NCBI GenBank assembly: GCA_963807675.1 | Contig: CAWECP010000012.1 | Span: 806,001 to 870,000 of the forward strand | DNA length: 64,000 nucleotides | Source of the DNA: Bog-473 sp963807675 | Lineage (GTDB): Bacteria > Actinomycetota > Acidimicrobiia > Acidimicrobiales > RAAP-2 | Reading direction: 5' to 3' | Shown here: one piece after another, positions 18,042 to 26,558 of the stretch | How the letters are laid out: the number at the start of each line of letters is the position of its first letter | How positions within the stretch are numbered: position 1 is the stretch's first letter | Translations under genes and position numbers: made by a program | The notes under the pieces: model-generated | What the model was told of the DNA's origin: nothing | Seen by the model: only the letters and a program-made list of their open reading frames with translations | Database searches by the model: none

Positions 18042-18065
18042 CGGGCGAAAGTAGCCTGACGGCCC
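18042..18065. promoter_or_regulatory. Interlocked divergent leaderless promoters
   Basis: The 24-base gap between the divergent start codons holds two -10 boxes that overlap by two bases: TACTTT on the minus strand (18048-18053), six bases from GTG 18041, and TAGCCT on the plus strand (18052-18057), eight bases from GTG 18066. Each -35 would then lie inside the other gene's coding sequence. Confidence 0.5.
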
Positions 18066-19040
18066 GTGCGTGCCGTCGTCTGCCACGAGCTGGGGCCGCC
18101 CTCGCTGCTGCGGGTGGAGGAGCGGCCCGACCCCGAGCCCGCTCCCGGCGGTGTCGTGGTGGACGTCGAGGCGGCCGGCGTGAACTTCGTCGACGCCCTC
18201 TTCGTGGGCGGCCAGTACCAGATAAAGCCGGCGCTGCCCTTCGTCCCAGGGACGGAGGCGGCGGGCCGGGTGGCCGCGGTGGGCGACGGGGTGACCGGGC
18301 TGGCCGCGGGCCAGCGGGTGCTGGTCTCGGCCGGACTGGGCGCCTTCGCCACCAAGGTGGCCGTGTCGGCGGGGTCGGTGGTTGTGGTGCCCGACGTCCT
18401 CGACGCGCCACGGGCGGCCACCTTCTCCCAGAGCTACAGCACGTCGCTCTTCGCGCTGCGTGACCGGGCCGGCGTCCAGGCGGGCGAGACGGTGCTGGTA
18501 CTCGGGGCCGGAGGCGGCGTCGGCCTGGCCGCCATCGGCGTGGCCCGGGCGCTCGGCTGCCGGGTGCTGGGCGTGGCCTCGTCGCCCGAGAAGCGCGAGG
18601 CGGCCCGGGCGGCGGGAGCGGAGGCCGTGTTCGATCCCGCCACGGAGGCGGTGAAGGACGCGGCGCGGGCCTGGGCCGGTGGCACCGGGGTCGACGTGGT
18701 GGTCGACCCGATCGGCGGCGAGCTGGCCGAGCCCTCGCTGCGGGCGCTGGGCGACCGCGGCCGCTACCTGGTCGTCGGCTTCGCCTCGGGCACCATCCCG
18801 AGCGTCCCGCTCAACCAGGTGTTGCTGCGCAACCGGACGGTGATCGGGATCGACTGGGGCATCTGGGCCATGCAGCACGCAGGCGAGCAGCGCGCACTGC
18901 TGGGCGACCTGCTGGCGCTGGTGGAGGACGGGTCGATCGATCCGGTGCACCCGACCACGTACCCCCTCGACGAGGTGGCCCGGGCGCTCGAGGACCTGCT
19001 GGGCCGGCGCACGGTGGGGAAGATCGCGCTGGTGCCCTGA
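18066..19040 (+). CDS. NADPH:quinone oxidoreductase family protein (zinc-less MDR)
   Basis: A 324-residue medium-chain reductase. The GroES-like N-terminal domain has VNFVDALFVGGQY and LPFVPGTEAAGRV. The nucleotide domain has VLVLGAGGGVGLAAIGVARALG (about residues 143-164) and VDVVVDPIGGE. No zinc-ligand cluster is present, as expected for quinone reductases. Length and motifs are standard for the family, which reduces quinones or enones with NADPH. GTG 18066 is set by the divergent promoter arrangement. Confidence 0.92.
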   Translation: MRAVVCHELGPPSLLRVEERPDPEPAPGGVVVDVEAAGVNFVDALFVGGQYQIKPALPFVPGTEAAGRVAAVGDGVTGLAAGQRVLVSAGLGAFATKVAVSAGSVVVVPDVLDAPRAATFSQSYSTSLFALRDRAGVQAGETVLVLGAGGGVGLAAIGVARALGCRVLGVASSPEKREAARAAGAEAVFDPATEAVKDAARAWAGGTGVDVVVDPIGGELAEPSLRALGDRGRYLVVGFASGTIPSVPLNQVLLRNRTVIGIDWGIWAMQHAGEQRALLGDLLALVEDGSIDPVHPTTYPLDEVARALEDLLGRRTVGKIALVP

Positions 19041-19089
19041 ACCGCCGGCGGCGGGCCGGTGGGCCGGTCCGTCGTCCGCTCTAGGCCCT

Positions 19090-19683
19090 TCAGCCGGAGA
19101 CGACGTGCAGCGGGAAGTCGAAGTGCCCGTCGATCACGAGGGTGTAGTTGCCGGTCGGCACGCGGTGGGAGCTGCCGGGCTTGTCCTGGTTCCAGGTGCC
19201 GGCGCCCGACACCGTGGCCGAGGGTTGCAGCTGTGCGAAACCCAGGGCGGGGCAGTTGAAGGCCTGGGGGCCCGGCCAGACGTTCTTGCGATGGGCGCCG
19301 ACGACTTCGTAGCCGATGGAGCCGCACGGCCCGGCCTGGAGTGCGGTCGAGGTAGGCCCGGGAGCCGCGCCGGCATAGGGGGCGACGTAATTGCACTCGG
19401 CCGCGGCCTCGTTGCGCACCACGAAGTCGATGTTCAGGGTCGACCCGGGGTGCAACGTCAGCGTGTTGACCCCGACCAGGATCTGGGTGGTCTTGGCGTT
19501 GCACTCCCAGAAGGTGCCGTGGCCGACCTGCACCAGCTTCGACGTGGGTGGCGTCTTGGTTGACTTGGTGGACTTGGCTGCCGCCGCCGCGCCGGCCGGT
19601 GCGAGGACGGCCGGCGCCAGGGCCAGGGCCAGGGCCACCAGCATGCCCAGCGCGGCCCGGCGGGTCCCTGCGCTCCGGAGCAT
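19090..19683 (-). CDS. Secreted protein of unknown function
   Basis: A 197-residue exported protein; ATG 19683 puts the signal peptide first (an in-frame start at 19737 would add 18 polar residues). Signal segment: RRAALGMLVALALALAPAVLAPAGAAAAA. A Lys/Ser/Thr linker (KSTKSTKTPPTSK) is followed by a beta-rich region with four cysteines (WECNAKTT, ECNYVAP, AGPCGSIG, FNCPALG) and a C-terminal TGNYTLVIDGHFDFPLHVVSG. The pattern suggests a small Ig-like domain with two disulphides. I do not recognise the family. Confidence 0.65.
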   Translation of the reverse strand: MLRSAGTRRAALGMLVALALALAPAVLAPAGAAAAAKSTKSTKTPPTSKLVQVGHGTFWECNAKTTQILVGVNTLTLHPGSTLNIDFVVRNEAAAECNYVAPYAGAAPGPTSTALQAGPCGSIGYEVVGAHRKNVWPGPQAFNCPALGFAQLQPSATVSGAGTWNQDKPGSSHRVPTGNYTLVIDGHFDFPLHVVSG

Positions 19684-19729
19684 CCCCTCAGCCTGCCCGA
19701 TGACGGGGGGTCGCCTGGCGTCGCGCCGA

Positions 19730-20834
19730 CTAGTCAAAGGCCGGAATGACCTTGGTCCCCATGAGCTCGATGGTCTGCATGACCGTCTCGTGGGGGATCT
19801 TGTAGGGGTTGACCAGGCAGAGCAGGAGGTCGACCCCGGCCGCCTCGTACTGGCGGCAGGCCTCGAGGCACTCCTCGGGCGTCCCCAGCACGCACGCGTT
19901 GGCGTCCATCAGGTACTCCAGACTGATCAGGTCGAGCAAGCCCTCTTCGTCCGTCTTCTTCATGTCGGCCGCGTAGGCGTATGTGCCGAGTGACTCGTTG
20001 CGCTCGGCCATCCAGTCGGTGAGGGTGGCGATTTGACGGGCCCCCGTCTTCGGGTACCACTCGAAGGACTCGCGGGCTTCGGCCATCGCCTTGTCCCGGT
20101 CGGGAGCGCAGATGGCCATGGTGAAGGTGGCGGCCTGGTTGTGCACGAAGGCGCCGATGGGGCTGGTGCAGCGCTCCACCGCCTCGCGGTAGACGTCGAT
20201 CTTGCGCTGGACCTCCGCCGGGGGCAGACCCGACCGCGAAGGAACACAGGCCGAGCCCGAGCTCGCCCACCTGGGCGTGGCCCTCGTCGCTGGTGGTGGC
20301 GCCCCACAGGGGCGGGTGGGGCTTCTGCCACGGCTTGGGCTGCACCCGGCGCTTCGGCATCTGCCAGTACTCGCCGGCGAACTCGTACTCGTCGTTCGTC
20401 CAGCAGCCGACGACGTGCTCGATCGCCTCCTGCCACATGCGGCGGCTCTCGCCCGGGTCGACGCCGAAGCCCTCGAGCTCGGCCCGGGTGGCCGAGCGCC
20501 CCGTCCCCAGGTCGACCCGGCCGCCCGAGAGCAGGTCGAGGACCGCCACCGACTCGGCCGTCCGCACCGGGTGGTTGTACGGCTTGGGCATGAGGCGCAC
20601 GCCGTAGCCCAGCCGGATGCGCTCGGTACGCGCCGCGATGGCGCCATACAAGACTTCGGGGTTGGAGCAGTGCGAGTACTCCTGCAGGAAGTGGTGCTCG
20701 ACCGTCCAGAAGGCGTGCCAGCCGAAGCGGTCGCCGGCGATGGCCTGCTCGAGCGTGTTGCGGTAGGCGAGGAGCTCGCTCTCGGGCTCCCAGGGGCGCG
20801 GGACCGGGATTTCGTAGAACAGCGCGAACTTCAT
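19730..20834 (-). CDS. LLM-class (luciferase-like) oxidoreductase, frame-interrupted
   Basis: A flavin- or F420-dependent monooxygenase/reductase of about 367 residues in two frames. ATG 20834 has GGAG eight bases upstream. The first part reads MKFALFYEIPVPRPWEPESE, FWTVEHHFLQEYSHCSNPEV and RTAESVAVLDLLSGGRVDLG, the standard luciferase-like barrel. After LCSFAVG one extra base (about 20228) shifts the frame; the protein resumes as LPPAEVQRKIDVYREAVE and ends GTKVIPAFD. Removing one base restores a normal enzyme, so this is either an error or a fresh mutation. Substrate unknown. Confidence 0.85.
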
Positions 20835-20946
20835 GGCGTGGGCTCCCCCCGGAAGGCGGTCCCGGGGACGGCCCGGGCTAGAACTGTGCCCTGCTCCTAT
20901 CAGCCCGGCTCACCCGGGCGCAACCAACGTGAGCGTGGAGGGTGCC

Positions 20947-21769
20947 ATGCGTGGACTGAACGGCCGGACGTACATCGTGACCGGCGCCGCCTCGGGCATC
21001 GGGCGGGCCACGGTGACCCGGCTGCTCGAGGAGGGCGCCCGCGTCATGGGGGCCGACATCGCCGAGCCAGCCGGTGACGTGGCGCCCGCCGACGCCGGGA
21101 GCGGCCGACCGCTGGGCCTTCACCCGCACCGACGTCGCCGACGAAGCCTCGGTCGAGGCGCTCGTGTCGGCGGCCGTCGCCTTCGGCGGATCGGTCGAGG
21201 GCCTGGTCAACGCGGCCGGGGTGGCCGGCGGGGGCCCGGTCCACCTGCTCCCGGCGGGCGAGTGGGACCGCATCATCGGCGTGAACCTGACCGGCACCTA
21301 CCTGACGGCCAAGCACGTCCTGGCGCAGCTGTTGTCCCAGCCGGCGCGCGCCGACGGCCAGCGGGGCTCCGTGGTGACGATCGCCAGCGTCGAGGGATTG
21401 GAGGGAACGGCCGGCGGGAGCGCCTACAGCGCGTCCAAGGGCGGCGTCGTCATTCTTTCCAAGAACATGGCCATCGACTACGCCGGCCGCGGCATCAGAG
21501 TCAACGCGATCTGCCCCGGGTTCATAGAGACACCGATGACGGAGTCGATCTTCGGCCCCGGCATGGATGCGGCACGCGCCGACATTTTGCGCGAGCACAA
21601 GCTGGGCCGACGCCTGGGCCGGCCGGAGGAGATCGCGGCGGCGGCGGCCTTCCTCCTGTCCGACGATGCCTCCTTCGTCACCGGCCACGCCCTCGCGGTG
21701 GACGGCGGCTACACGGCTGGACGCGACCACGGCGTCACCGAGATGCTGGGGTTGTCCGGGCCCGAGTAG
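20947..21769 (+). CDS. SDR-family oxidoreductase, frame-interrupted
   Basis: A short-chain dehydrogenase of about 273 residues in two frames. ATG 20947 has GGAGGG five bases upstream. It opens MRGLNGRTYIVTGAASGIGRATVTR. One extra base in the GGG near 21099-21101 shifts the frame; the body then continues AADRWAFTRTDVADEASVE, NAAGVAGGG, IASVEG, YSASKGG and FLLSDDASFVTGHALAVDGGYTAG. The Ser-Tyr-Lys active site is intact in the second frame. The gene is divergent from the LLM oxidoreductase (112 bases apart), so the two may act on related substrates. Confidence 0.85.
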
Positions 21770-21881
21770 CGGGCTCGCAGTCGGACCACTTAACTCGGCG
21801 GGATTGCGCAGGGGTCTTTTGGCGCATGGTCGCCGGTCTGCCTGACGGCATCGCGGTAAATCGGGTCCAGAACGGCCACGA

Positions 21882-21887
21882 TACAAT
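21882..21887 (+). promoter_or_regulatory. Putative -10 box of the TylF-like methyltransferase gene
   Basis: TACAAT, eight bases before ATG 21896, no ribosome site; a leaderless start at the left edge of the glycan island. Confidence 0.5.
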
Positions 21888-21895
21888 CCGCGTCG

Positions 21896-22687
21896 ATGGA
21901 TCAATTGCGGGATGACTTCGATGCCAATTACTACTTGATGGTTCATCGCGATGTTGCTGAGGCGGGCATCGATGCATTCGAGCACTTCGAACGGCACGGC
22001 GCGGCTGAGGGACGAAGTGGAACGCCACCCGGCACCATGCATCCCCTCGAGCGTGAATTGCACAATCGTTTTGAGTTCCTCGCCGGATGTTTCACTGCGC
22101 TCTCCGTAAATGGGATCGAAGGTGACTACTTAGAGTTCGGCTCCGGGGCAGGGAAATCGATCTGGGCCGCCTGGAAAGCCTCCCGTCAACTCGGTCTGTC
22201 GACCCGGCTCTGGGCGTTCGACTCGTTCGCGGGCTTGCCCGAGTCGATGGACGTCGGCGACAACTCCCATCCGGCATGGGTGCCCGGGCGGTTCGCCGTG
22301 ACCGAAGCGGAGTTTCGATCGATTTGTACCTCGATGGGTATACCGGAAACGGATTTGAGGCTCGTCCCCGGATGGTTCTCGGAGTCGCTCCGACAGACCG
22401 AATCGCTGCCCGGCAAGGTGGCCTTCGCCTACGTCGACTGCGATCTCTACTCTTCTACCAAAGATGTCTTGAGATATCTGCGACACACTCTGGTACCGGG
22501 TTCGATACTCGCGTTCGATGACTGGTTCTGTTGGTCACCTGAAGGAGTCTCTGGCGAGTATCGGGCCTTCGAGGAGTTCCGCAGCGAGGCGTCAGAATTG
22601 ACGTTCTTTCCCTACCGGTCCATCGGATGGCACGGTTTTTCCTTCTACTGCTTTCGGAACAAGCCTGACGGGGAACATTCGGAGTGA
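21896..22687 (+). CDS. TylF/MycF-like O-methyltransferase with an N-terminal repeat module
   Basis: A 263-residue protein. Residues 8-43 (FDANYYLMVHRDVAEAG.DAFEHFERHGAAEGR) match a short module often found at the N-termini of glycan-related proteins. The rest is a macrocin O-methyltransferase-like domain: DYLEFGSGAGKSIWAAW as SAM motif I, LWAFDSFAGLPE, LRLVPGWFSESL, and VAFAYVDCDLYSSTKDVL with the acidic metal ligands, then ILAFDDWFCW. These Mg-dependent enzymes methylate sugar hydroxyls. It opens the glycan island; base composition is visibly less GC-rich than the SDR before it. Likely leaderless. Confidence 0.85.
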   Translation: MDQLRDDFDANYYLMVHRDVAEAGIDAFEHFERHGAAEGRSGTPPGTMHPLERELHNRFEFLAGCFTALSVNGIEGDYLEFGSGAGKSIWAAWKASRQLGLSTRLWAFDSFAGLPESMDVGDNSHPAWVPGRFAVTEAEFRSICTSMGIPETDLRLVPGWFSESLRQTESLPGKVAFAYVDCDLYSSTKDVLRYLRHTLVPGSILAFDDWFCWSPEGVSGEYRAFEEFRSEASELTFFPYRSIGWHGFSFYCFRNKPDGEHSE

Positions 22688-22689
22688 TG

Positions 22690-22713
22690 GCCAGGAAGCC
22701 ACACCCGCCTGGC
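22690..22713. terminator. Hairpin between convergent genes
   Basis: GCCAGG...CCTGGC forms a perfect 6-bp stem right after the methyltransferase stop, and a second GC stem follows near 22735-22755. There is no T run, so termination is only suggested by position between two convergent genes. Confidence 0.3.
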
Positions 22714-22766
22714 TATCGCATGGTCAGGTGCTCGGCCCGCCCGACGGCTCGGGCTGACGGAGGTGG

Positions 22767-23678
22767 CTATCGCTCGAGGAGCAGGTTGACGGCCCCGTTG
22801 CTTCCCGCGGTGTCACACAGCTCCACGATCTGCGCATCGGAGTGTTCCAGCAGCTGATCACCGATTTGTGAGCGGATCCGGTACCCGCGCTGCCGGTACG
22901 ACGCCAGGACCTCTTGGGGCACACGGTGCTGTGACCGAAGGATGTTTGGTTGGAACTCGGCCACAATCCGAACACCCGGCGATCGGTCCAACACGTCGCT
23001 CAACCCCGAGAGGACGGCGAATTCCCACCCTTGCACGTCGACCTTAATGACATCGAAGGCGCGGCCCGCGAACAGCTCGTTCCCCGATGCGGCGGGGACT
23101 ACCCACGACCGGAGCGGGTCGCTCTCCGCCGTCTGCGATGTGGGGGTGTTGCCGTTCGAGCTCGTCACGACCCGATTGCACCGAAGGTCACCGAGGTTCG
23201 TTTCGTGGCCGGACAGCAGCAGGGAGCGATCATTGTCGTCGAGTGCCAACGGCCACACGCGGGCCTGGACGCGGTTCACCCAGAGGTTGAACTCGAGCGC
23301 CCGCACGTTGTTGGGATCTGGCTCGACGGCGTCGACCGACACGCCCGGCGCCGCCTTTCCGACGAGGACGGAGAAGTACCCAACGTTGGCTCCGATGTCC
23401 AGAAAGCGCTCGCCCGGTCGGATGAGCGAGCACAGGAGCCGTCCCTCCTCGGGTTCCCATGTGCCGGCCTTGCTCATGAACGGGCGCATGACCTCGTCAC
23501 GTCGGCTGATCCAAAACTGCCCCGCGTCGACATCTACCGGCTCGAACTCGTCCCACTCGAGTGGCCGGGGGGCCGGCGCGACCGACGACGTTGCTGTACC
23601 GAGACCAAGCCTACGGGCGAGAGTTCCCGTACCCGAGCCGAACAGCTGCCGCCCGCGAGCGGGGCGAGAGTCAGGCAT
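22767..23678 (-). CDS. FkbM-family methyltransferase
   Basis: A 303-residue protein from ATG 23678 (MPDSRPARGRQLFG); the frame is open further upstream but without family features. Motif I is FLDIGANVGYFSVLVGKAAP, then VDAVEPDPNNVRALEFNLW and FDVIKVDVQGWEFAVLSG, the standard FkbM VD.QG.E motif. The C-terminus VRIVAEFQPNILR.. and RGYRIRSQIG are also typical. It probably O-methylates a sugar residue of the surface glycan. It converges on the TylF-like gene and lies back to back with the acyltransferase. Confidence 0.85.
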   Translation of the reverse strand: MPDSRPARGRQLFGSGTGTLARRLGLGTATSSVAPAPRPLEWDEFEPVDVDAGQFWISRRDEVMRPFMSKAGTWEPEEGRLLCSLIRPGERFLDIGANVGYFSVLVGKAAPGVSVDAVEPDPNNVRALEFNLWVNRVQARVWPLALDDNDRSLLLSGHETNLGDLRCNRVVTSSNGNTPTSQTAESDPLRSWVVPAASGNELFAGRAFDVIKVDVQGWEFAVLSGLSDVLDRSPGVRIVAEFQPNILRSQHRVPQEVLASYRQRGYRIRSQIGDQLLEHSDAQIVELCDTAGSNGAVNLLLER

Positions 23679-24007
23679 GACCCAGTCCCGGACAGCCAAT
23701 CCACGGCACCCGACGGGCTGAGGCGAAAAGAGCCCAGGACATTGTGGTGGAGAGAGCGCGCCGCATGGAACGTAGAACTCTACAGCTGCGAGATCGACAT
23801 CGCTACGTGCGGTCGCCCGGCACTCGGGCCCTTGGGCACCGAAGTCGAGGGTGACCAGCAGGCCGCTGGGCCGCCCCGGCCAACCAGAACGATTCCTCTG
23901 GACCAGCGTCATCGCACGAAACTTGCAGTGCAGCAAACCACGGGCGAGAACTCGGGGTGGCCATCCGACTGCGCTCTACGCATCCTCGGATTGAAGGGTC
24001 GGTGAAC

Positions 24008-24013
24008 TACTCT
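24008..24013 (+). promoter_or_regulatory. Putative -10 box of the acyltransferase gene
   Basis: TACTCT, seven bases before GTG 24021, in the short gap between divergent genes. Confidence 0.4.
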
Positions 24014-24020
24014 CGCCCCT

Positions 24021-25340
24021 GTGGCAGACCACTCGAGATGGCGGGTCGGAGGCGAGACCCATCCCGAGGCCGAAGTACGCATTTGGTATCCGGGGATAGA
24101 GGCGTTGCGCGCGCTCGCCGCGGTGGCGGTCGTGATCGAACACTGCTGGGCCTTGGCGAACAATTCGGAGAGCTACGGCTTCGGTATCGTCCCGGGCCTG
24201 GGTAATTGGGGTGTCGACGTCTTCTTCCTCTTATCGGGATTCCTCTTGGCAGACTTCTTCTGGTCGACCCCACGCCGGACGGCGCGCGAGTTCTACGTGC
24301 GGCGATTCTTCCGCATTGCACCGGCGTATTACGTCTGTGTCGGCATTCTTGTGCTCTTCTTCGTTCAGCACACCCTTCTCTTCACGCCGGCGGGCCTCAA
24401 GCAACTTCTCGCGCTTCTGACCTTCACTCAGTGGCTGTGGCCGACGACGTCAACAAATTTGAACGCGGACGGGTCCCTCTGGACGCTCACCATCGAGATG
24501 ATCCTCTACCTCTCGCTGCCCCTGCTGGCGTGGCTGATTTCGAAGCGTCCCGTGCTGTGGTCGCTCGGACTTGCCGGCATCGGCGTCGGGTACCGGCTCA
24601 TCGTCGTCTTCCACGGACAATGGCTTCAGGAATGGCGTTTCCCGGCGGGCTTCGACAGTGGCCTTGCCCGGCTGTACCTGGCCCGCCAGTTCATCGGGCT
24701 CCTCCCCATCTTCGTCTTGGGGATTGCGCTGCGATGGGCCTCCATGAAGGGTCACCTCGATCGCGTCACGCGCTTGCTCGGGTGGCGAAGTCCACGCCCC
24801 AATCTCTTCGTGCTGTTCGCTCTCCTCATTCCCAGCCTCGTGTACCTCCGGGGCGTCGTGACCGGATCGTCCTATACGAACTGGTTCCCGTTCACCTTCT
24901 TCGACTATGGCGTCTGCCTGCTTGCGGTGCCCGCACTGTTGTACGCGGCGCGTCCGATCTCAACGTCGTTGCCGCGTCACATGATCCCCGCGGTGTGGAT
25001 GGGCGAACGGAGCTATGGCCTGTACCTGTGGCACTTCCCGGTCATCCTGAGCATTTACGGGATCGGGACGGCGGGAGCCCCGGCCAACCTGGATCATCTG
25101 CCGCTCAAGATCGTGGCCATCTTCGTCATCTCCATCGCGCTCGCGTGGGGGAGCTACTCGTGGGTTGAGCTCCCGGAGCGGGAGTATGGCCGAAAGGTGG
25201 CCCGTCGCGTGGGCGCCCGAGCGGCACGACGGGCTCGGGTCGTGCCCATATCGGGGCTCGTCGCGACGGGTTCCGACGCAACGGCTGTGGAACCCGTTGA
25301 CCAAGAACGCCAACCCGGCGACTCCGACCAAACCGGCTGA
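24021..25340 (+). CDS. Acyltransferase 3 family membrane protein (OafA/YrhL type)
   Basis: A 439-residue polytopic membrane protein with about ten transmembrane helices. The family signature opens the domain: GIEALRALAAVAVVIEHCW with the conserved His, then GVDVFFLLSGFLLADFFW and an Arg-rich FYVRRFFRIAPAYYV. SLWTLTIEMILYLSLPLL is the second conserved block. Such enzymes move acetyl or other acyl groups across the membrane onto sugars of surface polysaccharides. The C-terminal 50 residues are Arg-rich and cytoplasmic. Position among glycan genes supports a role in polysaccharide O-acylation. Confidence 0.9.
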   Translation: MADHSRWRVGGETHPEAEVRIWYPGIEALRALAAVAVVIEHCWALANNSESYGFGIVPGLGNWGVDVFFLLSGFLLADFFWSTPRRTAREFYVRRFFRIAPAYYVCVGILVLFFVQHTLLFTPAGLKQLLALLTFTQWLWPTTSTNLNADGSLWTLTIEMILYLSLPLLAWLISKRPVLWSLGLAGIGVGYRLIVVFHGQWLQEWRFPAGFDSGLARLYLARQFIGLLPIFVLGIALRWASMKGHLDRVTRLLGWRSPRPNLFVLFALLIPSLVYLRGVVTGSSYTNWFPFTFFDYGVCLLAVPALLYAARPISTSLPRHMIPAVWMGERSYGLYLWHFPVILSIYGIGTAGAPANLDHLPLKIVAIFVISIALAWGSYSWVELPEREYGRKVARRVGARAARRARVVPISGLVATGSDATAVEPVDQERQPGDSDQTG

Positions 25341-25454
25341 GGCCGTTTCGCCGGTGCGCCTCGGTTCACGTGGGTCAACTCGAACGGAGAAAAACCAGTT
25401 CAGTCGGGTAGCTCCATGGTGATCCCGCCGCAGAGGTAGATCATGACGCTGTTG

Positions 25455-25460
25455 TAGGCT
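25455..25460 (+). promoter_or_regulatory. Putative -10 box of the epimerase gene
   Basis: TAGGCT, six bases before ATG 25467; the same box and spacing occur before 55522. Confidence 0.5.
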
Positions 25461-25466
25461 GCCCGG

Positions 25467-26558
25467 ATGCTTGCAGACGAGACGGTCCTCATCACCGGGG
25501 GGGCCGGCTTCATCGGCTGTGGCGTCGCGGGAGAGATGATCAGGCGGGGGGCTCGCGTCGTGGTGGTCGACGCCCTGCATCCTCAGGTCCACACCGAACC
25601 GGGCCGACCCGAAAGACTGCCCAAGAATGCCGAGCTGTTGCCGTTTGACGTGACGGACCCTGTCGCCTGGGATGCGTTTCTCAAGCTCGAGCGCCCCGGC
25701 ACGGTGGTGCACCTCGCAGCTGAGACGGGCACCAGCCAGTCCTTGCGGGAGAGTTCCCGCCATGGGTTGGCCAACTGCGTCGGCACGACTCAGATGCTCG
25801 ATGCCTTCACACGCGCCGAGCACGTGCCTTCACGCATCGTCCTGACGTCCTCGAGGGCGGTCTACGGCGAGGGAGAATGGGAGGCCCACGGGGAGCGCTA
25901 CCGACCGCTCGTCCGCACACACCAGCAGCTGCAACAGGCACGGTGGGACCCGCCGTCACCCTCGGGCGCTCCGGGACGGCCGGTGAGGAGCGCTGCGGCA
26001 CGGACCCCGACCGAACCGACCAGCGTCTACGGCGCGACGAAGCTCGCGCAGGAACATATCTGTCGCAGCTGGGCCGCCGGCATGGGCGGCGGGTTGACGG
26101 TTCTGCGGCTCCAGAACGTGTACGGGGTCGGGCAGTCACTGGGGAATCCCTACACCGGTGTCCTGTCCCTTTTCACGAGGCTGGCCTTGGCGGGCGAGGT
26201 CATCCCCGTGTACGAGGACGGGAACATCGTGCGCGATTTCGTCTATATCGACGACGTGGTGTCCGCGGTGGCCTCGGCCGTCACGGACGCTGAGACGGCC
26301 GCGGGTGCCGCGTACCGAGTGGCCGACGTGGGCTCTGGCACGCCTTCGACCATCGCCGAGGTGGCACAGGCCATAGCGCAACTGGCCGGGGCACCGCAGC
26401 CCAAGATCACCGGGCAGTACAATGACGGCGATGTCCGGGCTGCTTCGTGTGAAATCGATGCCGCTCGGCGATTGCTCGGGTACGAGGCCAGGTGGTCGCT
26501 CTCCGATGGTCTCGAGTCGCTGATGGCGTGGGTTCGTGCCGAACTCGCCGGCAGCTGA
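25467..26558 (+). CDS. NAD-dependent sugar epimerase/dehydratase
   Basis: A 363-residue extended SDR. LITGGAGFIGCGVAGEMIRRG binds NAD, VVHLAAETGTSQSL is the usual block, and YGATKLAQEH (YxxxK) is the catalytic pair. RDFVYIDDVVSAV near residue 255 is the sugar-nucleotide-binding block. A Pro/Arg-rich insertion (about residues 145-185) separates the Ser/Thr and Tyr sites and is longer than in GalE. It looks closest to dTDP-L-rhamnose 4-epimerase-like proteins, but the exact nucleotide sugar cannot be assigned. The next gene begins within its 3' end, so the two are co-transcribed. Confidence 0.85.
   Translation: MLADETVLITGGAGFIGCGVAGEMIRRGARVVVVDALHPQVHTEPGRPERLPKNAELLPFDVTDPVAWDAFLKLERPGTVVHLAAETGTSQSLRESSRHGLANCVGTTQMLDAFTRAEHVPSRIVLTSSRAVYGEGEWEAHGERYRPLVRTHQQLQQARWDPPSPSGAPGRPVRSAAARTPTEPTSVYGATKLAQEHICRSWAAGMGGGLTVLRLQNVYGVGQSLGNPYTGVLSLFTRLALAGEVIPVYEDGNIVRDFVYIDDVVSAVASAVTDAETAAGAAYRVADVGSGTPSTIAEVAQAIAQLAGAPQPKITGQYNDGDVRAASCEIDAARRLLGYEARWSLSDGLESLMAWVRAELAGS

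Noticed and set aside
17559..18950. Long minus-strand open frame of 463 codons covering the quinone oxidoreductase
   Set aside because: Only the part below 18041 has acetyltransferase motifs. The rest is the His/Gly/Arg-rich antisense shadow typical of high-GC genes.
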